A stretch of DNA of 64,000 nt, taken from contig JAWNGF010000001.1 of assembly GCA_037039685.1 (NCBI GenBank), positions 6,138,001 to 6,202,000 of the forward strand. The letters run 5' to 3'. Below are positions 55,824-64,000 of the stretch, piece by piece. Within the stretch, counting starts at the first letter, position 1. Each line of letters starts with the position of its first letter. Position numbers and translations under genes: made by a program. The notes under the pieces are model-generated. The model was given only the letters and a program-made list of their open reading frames with translations. It ran no database searches and was not told the origin of the DNA. The stretch is from Ceratobasidium sp. AG-K. Lineage: Eukaryota; Basidiomycota; Agaricomycetes; Cantharellales; Ceratobasidiaceae.

Positions 55824-57967
55824 TCACAACTCTTCCTTAGGATTATCCTGCTCTTTGTCTTCCAAAGGCCAGCACAATGCAGGCGAAGTACCGGTGAAGA
55901 GGTACTCGCATTTTTCGGGCTCAGCGATCGTATGGATGGCGTTTTCAGTCCCACAGGTAAGGTCAAGCTACGCAGCAAAGATGTTGGTCGGTGTATTGCT
56001 CTAGTAATCCTAGTGGAAGCACTTACGACGACGCTACGCTCTGGTCCGTTCCAACATCTTGCGCCACCCTTGTAGTGCTGGCGCGTATAGTACTCGTAGT
56101 CCCCGGGAACAACCCCCTCCTTCTCACTCCATCCAGAGAAACGTCTAAATGCGAGCTATCAGCATTTTTTCCATTGATCGTGATTCACACTCACCCGAGG
56201 TTATGACTAGAGTGATCCCGATTCGACTTTTGCGTAGCGGATCCAAACAAGCATACACTATACGTGTACTCGCCGGTGTCCTTTTCGAGACAAGTACCAT
56301 CTAGTTTCTTCCATTCTCCGTCCTTGCCGAAGTATCCACCACCCTCAAGTTTGTTCAGCGCGTCTTGACCCTCTTTCAGCTCTCGCTCAACTTTGCTGAG
56401 ATTGTTGGCGGCGGTGTTGTGAGCATTGCGAGCGCTGACAGTGGCCTCGGACGTTTCACCAGTTGTCGATGTCTTTTTGGGGGAGCCAGATAACCAAGAG
56501 AGAGCCAGGTTCCTAAAGTTGATGAATGTACCGGCCAGGGATGGGGGGAGGATGTCTTGGATGGTGTCCACTAAAAGCTGGGATAAACCTTATGTAAATG
56601 AAATAGGGTAGTGACACGTACAAATGCTTGGTTCTTCATCCTTGGTATCATCGGGCCCAGAGATGTGTCGAGCATGCTCGAGCAGTAGTGCAACGTGGTC
56701 GGCTCGAGCAAGCTCGTCGAGTTTGGCTGTTGTCCATTCAGGCTCTTGGGGTGTCTGAATTACTTCGGGCTCCTCCACAACCTCGGGCTCCGGAGAGCTT
56801 TCCTCTGTGGTATACGAATTAGCTTGTGCCTCGATTATTTCTGCCTCGGTTGCAAGTGGGTCTCTACCTGCATCTTTGGCAACGGGTTCGGATTCGGGTT
56901 CGACACCGTGATATGCGTCCCAACCGCGAACAGCTTCCAGAACGCCCATGTCCTTTATATATCGCAGATTAGGTCCGAGTGTGGATGAGCGACGAGCTTC
57001 CGACTTGCCTGGTAATTGGGGTTATAAGACCGTTTGAGGTTCGACAGAATCTCCTCCAAGTTCTCCAGCTTCATTTGAAGCTCAGCTTCCTTGCTTCGGA
57101 GAAAGCCCAGAGCAGAACTGTGAGCTTGTATGGACTTATAGAGAGCTATTGTTAGCAGAAAATGACATTAATTCGTTCTGTTTCATGTTATTCCTGTCGC
57201 GAACTTACGGGACTGCTTTTGGTGTTCCAGCGCGGCAGCGTCCACAGACTCTGTGTGCTCCAAAGCGGCTTTTAGGCGTGCCTCTTCCGCACGTTTCTCT
57301 TCGACTTCCTTCTCCAACGAAGCAATTGATGCCCTGAGACGAGTTACTTCTTTTTTGGCATAGGTTATGTACGAGGACCGGATTTTAGCTCCCTATATTC
57401 ATACCGTCAGTTCATTAGTCTATGGCTATAGCACAGAAGCATACAGTCTTCCTCAGTTTGCGGTTTGCCTCGGCCTCAGTGCGGTATTTCTCCCCGATTT
57501 CCCGGCATTTATTGGGGCATACACCGCTAGGTTCGTCCGACCCGTCGCAGCATTCAGGCTCTGCAGGCTATTAGAGAAGGGCTTGGTTTACGTGATGGTT
57601 ACATACCACAAAGCCCGTCGTTTACTCGAGTGCTCCGAATACTTGCCTCAATATGGCCTTCATTGACGCAATAGAAAGTTCCATTGGGACACGCCCCCGT
57701 GCCTGCAGACCGACATCAGCGTCGCACGTTCTCACTTTAGGCAAATAACAGACCTGGCTCATCGCTACCATCAAGGCAGTCACAATAATCGTCGTTCACA
57801 GAGGAATACAAGATAGTTTGGGAGCCGTCAAGACATTGCCAGGTCGCCGGAGTCGTTGACGTGATCGGCGCGTACAAGTGTACAGACTGGGGTGCAACTC
57901 CTACAGGAGGTTTGTTGCCAAGTGCCAATGCAGGAAGTACTGCAGCCGAAGCGAGTGCCAGCAACAT
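55824..57967 (-). CDS. GTB1: Glucosidase II beta subunit (PRKCSH-like) with a KEEL C-terminus
   Basis: ER lectin subunit that helps glucosidase II trim Glc2Man9 glycans. Signal peptide MLLALASAAVLPALALG; the conserved PPVGVAPQSVHLY; two LDL-receptor class A-like repeats (WQCLDGS...DYCDCLDGSDEPG and the FYCVNEGH...CCDGSDEPSG repeat); a coiled coil (RLRASIASLEKEVEEKRAEE); an acidic middle with repeated Glu/Pro; and a C-terminal MRH domain (GKDGEWKKLDGTCLEKDTGEYTY...CWNGPERS...). The last four residues are KEEL, a variant of the H/KDEL retrieval signal. Multiple short introns; frame intact where checked. Divergent from the ABC transporter gene (131 bp). Confidence 0.9.
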
Positions 57968-58098
57968 CGCGTTGGTTGTCGTTGTCGACTTTCAGCTAAT
58001 CAAGCGTGTTAGGCTCGTGACGTGGTTTCGGCGCCTGAGTGGGACTGGTCAGATTACGTGAAACAGAGTTGTTGTTTCTGACTACCACTTTCGGTCAA
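57968..58098. promoter_or_regulatory. Divergent promoter of GTB1 and the ABCC transporter
   Basis: 131 bp between start codons. No TATA or recognised binding site. Confidence 0.4.
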
Positions 58099-61000
58099 AT
58101 GAAGTCTGGCATGCTAGGCTTTGACCTGGCGAATGTGGATGCAGCAAGGACGTATGTTCCAGCGCTCTTTTTTCTAACTTGCACCGGCGTTGTGTGGTGC
58201 CTTCGGGCCTTGTATGGCTGGAAACCAACTCGCACTATTCTTGACTTCTTGACCCGCCCATTTTGGCCATTTCTCACTTTGGATGATGTCGCCGAATACG
58301 ATAGCTCTATCCCACGCATCGAGGTGTCATCTATGGAAAGAAAATTCCTGAGAGCTTTGTGCTTTCTCCAGGCTGCGGGCTGGGTGTTCTGGCTGATTGT
58401 CTCTAGTATCAATGGCATCCGAGTTCTGGAGCTCGTGGGCATTGCACTAATGAGCGTATCATGGGTATGAATTTTCGTTTTTGATGCTATGGTTTTGATA
58501 CGATATACTACCTAGGTAATTCAACTAGTAAAATTATATCCTCTACCGGCCTCAGCACCATACGTACTGTTTTTGTTCGCCGCCCTCAACTTACTTTCCG
58601 CGTGCTACGATGTAGCCTACTTTCACGCCTCACCACGAGACTTGTATGACACAACTGCTCTCATACACGCTGTCCGCGCAACGCTCTGTGCCGCCATTAT
58701 ATTCCTTGCCGGTCGATTCCCAGTATCCGCAGTGCTTCCAGGCCCAAAGGTCGCCAAGGAAGGAGACGTGAGTAGATCCTTCCGTATTCATTTTGTATCT
58801 ATTTTCTGAATCACTTTTAGCCCTTGACACACGAGTTGACTTCTCCTGAAGACGCTGCGTCCTTATGGGGTTGGCTGACGTTCTCGTTTATGGAGCCACT
58901 GTTTAAACTTGCAGATGAGCGCTCGGTTCATTCTTCTACAAGTGGAAATTTCAGCCTGAACGACGAAGATATTTGGTCGCTAAGTCCGACGTTTGCCCAT
59001 CGCAATGTCTTTAGGCGGTATCTCAAAGAAACGTAAGTATTATTCACTAGCCGTAAGCTCCGAGCCTAATTCGATTGGATTTACAAACAGTCAAGGTGGC
59101 CAACACACTTTCTCGCTACTGTGGTTTCTTCTTAAGGCCAATTCTCTCGACCTAATTATTGACCTAACGTTGGAGATGTACTCAGCTATTGCAGGTGTGT
59201 GTACCGAGTTTGCTTTGTTGATCATCCGTGACGTGTTTTTGCCAGGATTCATTCCACCGTACGCCTTGAATAGAATCCTTCAGGCACTCGAACACCCGGA
59301 TGGATTTCCTCCATATGAGGCTTATGTTTGGGGATTGGTTACCTTCCTTGCCCACATGAGCTTTGCCCAAGTCGACATCGTGCATCGTTGGCACACTCGT
59401 AGGTGTTATGAAGTGAGTATTAATAATTCCAGTTCTCAAGGGTCAGATTTGACCCAAGACGTAGCGCACGCGTGGGACACTGTTTTCTGCGCTGCATTAC
59501 AAAGCGCTGAAAAGGCGAGACCTAAGTGGAGTAGTACCTTCGGAGCAGGATGACGAGAAAGGCACCTCAAGCGCGGATATCGGGCGGATCGTCAACCTAA
59601 TGCAGTACGTAAATGATTCATCTCGATCATTTTACCATGTTGGACAGTATGCTGATTCACTGTCGGCTAGAGGTGACGCGTACGCAGTAGCTCAACGCTT
59701 TTGGGAGTTTTCAGCAGTATTTTCAGCCCCTGTTCGCCTTGGGATTGCACTTTATTTCCTCTACAGGTGAGTGCTCTTCTTATATGCTCTGGTTTGATCG
59801 CTGGCACTGAAGCGGCTGAATGCAGAGTCTTGGGATGGAGCGCATTTGCGGGCGTGCTAGTGGTATTACTAGCGTATGCCGTTAATTACCCTTTGGCACG
59901 CTGGAATATTTCAGTACGTTCTTCCTCTTCAGCTATAATACTGGCCTCACCTTGGACTACCAGATTACCCGGCAATCGTGGAAAGCTCGTGACAAACGAA
60001 TGTCTGCGGTCAGTGAGCTCCTTACCTCGTTGAGGTTCCTCAAGTACATGGGATGGGGTGGGTATATGCGAGTATAACAACATTTTGATGCTAATTCTGT
60101 CTCAGAATCTCGCTGGCTAGCGCGGGTCAAGCAGGCGCGCGCGGTGGAGCTAGCCTGGAGAGTACAGGAAAACATTTGTAGCGTTTTGATTGCGTTCATC
60201 TGGACCTGGGTACCCTCGGCGGTTGTACTTGTAGCGTTTGCGAGCTTCACGCTGCTTGCCAAAGAGCCACTCATTGTTAGCCGCGCTTTTACAGCCATTG
60301 AAGTTTTCAGTCAATTACAAGGGCCCATGTCCCAACTCCCTCAGCAAATATTCGCGCTTCTTCATGGTGAGCTTAGACAAGCAACCTTTGAGTGATTAAA
60401 ATTAACCACATGCCAGCCTATGTATCTATGCAACGCATTCAGAACTTCTTGTCGGAGGCCGAAGTGGAGGACTGGGCATCTTCCATCAAAAGGACTGAGG
60501 AAGAGCTTGATACTCAGGTGGTCGCCAACAAGATAGGATTCGAAAATGCAACTACTGTATGGCATTTGAATCCCACTGCGGAACTGCGGGATCCTTCTGG
60601 ACAAGATCAGACCCAAGCCACATTTGCGTTGTCGGACGTTAGCATTGAGTTTCCGCAGGGGAAGCTTACCTTGATTACCGGCGTAACAGGTTCCGGCAAA
60701 TCGTCGCTGTTGGCTGCGCTCCTTGGAGGTGAGCCGTCTCCGTATTAGTACACTTGTCGTTGCGAACGACATGATTGTATTGTAGAGATGACTTGCGTTA
60801 CGGGCCGGATTTACCTCGATAAACGCCGGCATGCAGTGTCTTACGCAGGACAACATCCCTGGCTCGAGCATGCCACTATTCGTGAAAATATCCTGTATGG
60901 TCTACCATTCAATAAATCCCGCTACGAAGCTGTCTTGGACGCATGCGCCCTGCGGCCGGATCTCAAGATATTCCCAGCCGGAGACCAAACAGGTAGGTAT

Positions 61001-64000
61001 GCTTGTTCGAAATGAAGTCTAATAGCTTACATGCTCGTCATTAGAAATTGGTGAAAAGGGTGTATCTTTAAGCGGTGGCCAGAGGGCACGATGTGCCCTC
61101 GCTCGTGCGGTATACTCGTACTCCAAGGTTAGTCTTAACTCTAAGCACTGACAACTCGTTTCCAACTGAATTACGATCGTAGACTGTGCTCCTAGACGAC
61201 CCGTGAGTCTAACCCCGCTTTTGCCAGTCAGCTTTAGCATTATGTTCAAATTTCCTCCACTAGCCTCGCGGCTGTCGACATGCACACCGCAAGGCATCTT
61301 GTTGACAAATGCATCTCCGGTCCGCTTATGCAAGGCAGAACGATTGTGCGTAGATCTGCTCACAGTATAACGTCTTTTTTATATATTGATGCGCCCTTTT
61401 AAGATCCTAGTTACTCATCACGTCAGGATGTGCTTAGATGTAGCCCATTATCTGGTTGAGCTCAGTAATGGCCGAATTGCTCATCAGGGAACGATTGCCG
61501 AGTTGCGTGGGAAAGAACAGCTTTCGGCTATTCTCCAGACTGAGGATGATGCAATGGCTAACGAGCCGGTTGAACCAACGGTATCCGACGAGACTCTGAC
61601 TAACGAGGCTGATCTGGGTGGAAGTAACGAGGCACCAACCCATGGAGAAGAGATTGCACTACAACACAACGGAAATATCGGAAAGCTAGTAGATGAGGAG
61701 GCAAGGGCAGAGGGAAGAGTATCTTTGAGAACTTACTGGACCTATGTCAAGTGCGTAGCGTTGGTGCGCAGTTCGATCACACTGTGACTCATTCATTTGA
61801 ACAGAGCTGCTTCCATCTGGTCCTGGTTTGGAACTCTAACATTGCTACTCGCAGTACGTGGGATTACGATAGGTTCGCAACTGTTTCTCGCAAAGTGGTC
61901 TGAAGCATACGGGCGAGACCTCAACACGATATTTTCTCTTGTTTTCTCAACTGGTTCACCCCCGGGATTCTGGTCATGGCTTGACAAACTACCACCCCCA
62001 TCCGCCAACTCAGTTCCTTGGTTGTTGATCTACCTCAGCATTTCTCTACTTGGCGCGTTCACAGTCATCTCCTATCTGACGATTGGTTATTGGTCTAGTC
62101 TCCTGGCCTCGCGCTCACTGTTCACCGCTATGTTGGACCGTGTGGTTCGAGCACCGAGTCGTTGGCTCGACGTGACTCCGGTGGGTCGAGTCCTTAATCG
62201 TTTTGTATCAGACATTGGTGCAGTAGATTCTGCTCTCAACCCCTCGGCTCGTGCGGCTCTGTCCGGAACCATCAACTTCATTGCGAGCTTCCTGGTCATC
62301 GTATTCTTCGTACCCTCGTTCCTTCCCTTTGCCCTGGTTATCGCATGGCTCTACATCCGCATTGCCCCGCCATTCGTCCGTGCCTCGCGTGATCTGCGCA
62401 GGTTGGAAAGCATTAGTCTGTCTCCAGCATTTAGCGGATTTGACGAATTACTCCATGGATTGGTACACGTACGTGCCTTCGGTGCGGAGTTGCGCTATCA
62501 AGAGGCGTTTTACAAAAAGGTTGATAGGTAAGCTTATGCTTCCTTCATGTCATTTTGGTGTATCTGACACGTTGCGTCCAGGTTCCAGAAATTCGATCAC
62601 CAGTACTGGAATTGCTCTTTCTGGTTGATGTGGAGATATGACTGTGAGTATTAGCGTTCTGATTCATGCATCAAATATTGATCCCCAGCGCTAGGTCTCG
62701 GATCGGTGGTTGTGATGCTCGGTACACTATTTGCCCTATTAAGCGGCGTGTTAGCAGGAACAGCCGCAGTGGTAATTGTTCAAGCGGGTGTTTTTGCGGA
62801 AGCCTCGCGCCAACTCGTCAGGTTGGTCTCTCCGTTCCGCCGGCGTTTTAGTCAAGAATACTGACGAGATGCCCACCTCGCGCCAGAGTATTTGCGCAGC
62901 TCGAGCTAGATTTCAATTCAGTCGAACGCATTGGGGAATACCTCACCCTTCCTCAAGAAGCTCCAGCTATCATTTCCAACGCTCGCCCCCCTGCACATTG
63001 GCCATCCCGGACAGGGGGTATTAATGTGGATCACCTGGTGATGAAGTATGCAGAGGGTCTGCCTGATGTACTCCGGGATCTGTCCTTTGAGGTCCGGCCG
63101 AGAGAAAAGGTGGGAGTGGTTGGTCGAACAGGTAGCGGCAAGACAAGTCTCGCACTAAGCCTTTTGAGAGCCATCGAGCCCTCTGGAGGTCGTATAATGT
63201 ACGTTTTCTCGCTCTTCGTCTACGATCACACTTTGGCTTACACAATCAACTTGTAGCATTGACGGGATTGATATATGCACCATTGGCCTCGATGACTTGC
63301 GTAGTCGTGTAACACTAGTCAGCCAGGACGTAGCTTTGTTCTCAGGAAATGTTCGCAGCAACTTGGACCCCTTTGACGAGTACGCCGACGACGAATGTTG
63401 GGATGTTCTTGAACGCTGTCATTTGGGCCGGAGATCGAACTCAGTATCAGACCATTCCAGTGGTCGTATAATGATATCTAGCTTGGATACCCCAATCAGT
63501 GCGGGTGGCAAAGGGCTATCCGCAGGACAACGACAGCTCCTAGCGCTAGCGAGGGCCATGCTACGCCGTAGTGCGGTCATTATCATGGATGAAGCTACTT
63601 CAAGCATAGACTTAGAAACGGATGACCAGGTTGGGGTTTCTTATCCACACGATGGTGGTATCATCCTAATTATTCTTGGTTTGGTATAGATTCAACGAAC
63701 GATACGCGAAGAGATGTCCGATGCCCTCGTTATTACTATTGCCCACCGCCTCAAAACCGTCATTGGTAGGCTCAATCCTTTTCTATATTATTCAGCGCTT
63801 AACCATTCACCTTAGACTACGATCGCGTATTGGTCCTCGACCAAGGCAATGTCGCAGAATTCGACGCACCTTCAACTTGATGCACAAGGAAGGGGGTATT
63901 TTCAGGAGCATGTGCGAACGATCCGCCGATTGGGATGAATTGCAGCGCATCTCTAGCCAGCGCATTTCAGGCAATAAACCTCCCGTTGGATATTGTCGCG
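58099..64000 (+). CDS. ABCC-type (MRP/YOR1-like) ABC transporter; frame break near 63871, continues past right edge
   Basis: Full-length exporter of the multidrug-resistance/cadmium-factor family. An N-terminal membrane domain with about four or five helices (TMD0-like) precedes TMD1-NBD1-TMD2-NBD2. NBD1: Walker A GVTGSGKSS, signature LSGGQRARC, Walker B VLLDDPLAAVD (Asp in place of the catalytic Glu, as is usual in ABCC NBD1). NBD2: Walker A GRTGSGKTS, signature LSAGQRQLL, Walker B VIIMDEATSSID and IAHRL. About 18 introns. The frame ends at TGA 63878-63880 after VAEFDAPST, but the next frame continues FNLMHKEGGIFRSMCERS to the window end, exactly the expected ABCC tail; one T missing from the TT at 63871-63872 explains this. 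Confidence 0.9.

Noticed and set aside
57590..57660. GCAAGT donor in GTB1 (...GGCCATATTGAGGCAAGTATT)
   Set aside because: The frame continues as GHIEASIRSTRVNDG, matching the family, so this is exon sequence.

Overview
The window is nuclear DNA from a filamentous basidiomycete. Genes are dense and intron-rich, with introns of about 45-65 nt (GT/GC...CTRAC/CTAAC...AG), and several protein families are typical of Agaricomycetes: a Zn2Cys6 regulator with a long last cysteine spacer, a seven-helix membrane family, ABCC exporters and small cysteine-rich single-pass membrane proteins. The overall style resembles Rhizoctonia/Ceratobasidium-type genomes, but that is an impression and not a demonstrated identity. 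I see no tRNA, rRNA, CRISPR array or intact transposon.

Layout, left part (1-21.3 kb): a partial Zn2Cys6 transcription factor (-); ARL1 small GTPase (-) diverging from a PRP24/SART3-type U4/U6 snRNP factor (+); ARP4 (-) diverging from ERB1/BOP1 (+); a Q-rich low-complexity protein (+); membrane dipeptidase 1 (+); mitochondrial acetylornithine aminotransferase ARG8 (-); spliceosomal CWC21/SRRM2-like (-); TRAPP subunit sedlin/TRS20 (+); membrane dipeptidase 2 (-).

Middle part (21.8-36.9 kb) is the accessory region: a tandem array of four paralogous signal-peptide/Cys-rich/single-TM proteins separated by gene-poor, AT-richer spacers, then 1.7 kb without a recognisable gene (holding a perfect heat-shock-element-like site), HEM1 (5-aminolevulinate synthase) with CCAAT/TATA elements and a spliced N-terminus, and a seven-helix membrane protein.

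Right part (37-64 kb) returns to housekeeping: EXO70 (-), pfkB-family kinase (+), NC2-beta/DR1 (-) diverging from SmF (+), 4'-phosphopantetheinyl transferase (-) diverging from a DHHC palmitoyltransferase (+), mitochondrial AspRS (+), an IVY1-like BAR protein (-) diverging from mitochondrial bL19 (+), riboflavin kinase FMN1 (-) diverging from a tandem pair of APH-like kinases (+,+), FMC1 (-), glucosidase II beta (-) diverging from an ABCC transporter (+) that reaches the right edge.

Themes: (1) RNA and membrane-traffic housekeeping (PRP24, CWC21, SmF, NC2-beta, ARL1, TRS20, EXO70, IVY1-like) arranged mostly as tight divergent pairs; (2) several extreme exon structures, including a 1-nt exon in the DHHC gene, a 5-nt exon in the Zn2Cys6 domain, a 4-nt first coding exon in CWC21 and a shared 13-nt exon holding the metal ligands of both dipeptidases; (3) at least five GC-AG introns; (4) four conserved genes each broken by one base at a homopolymer (PRP24, ARG8, EXO70, ABCC), which more likely reflects an unpolished assembly than real pseudogenes. 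All gene models were joined by eye from splice motifs and protein family conservation; exon ends are inferred.
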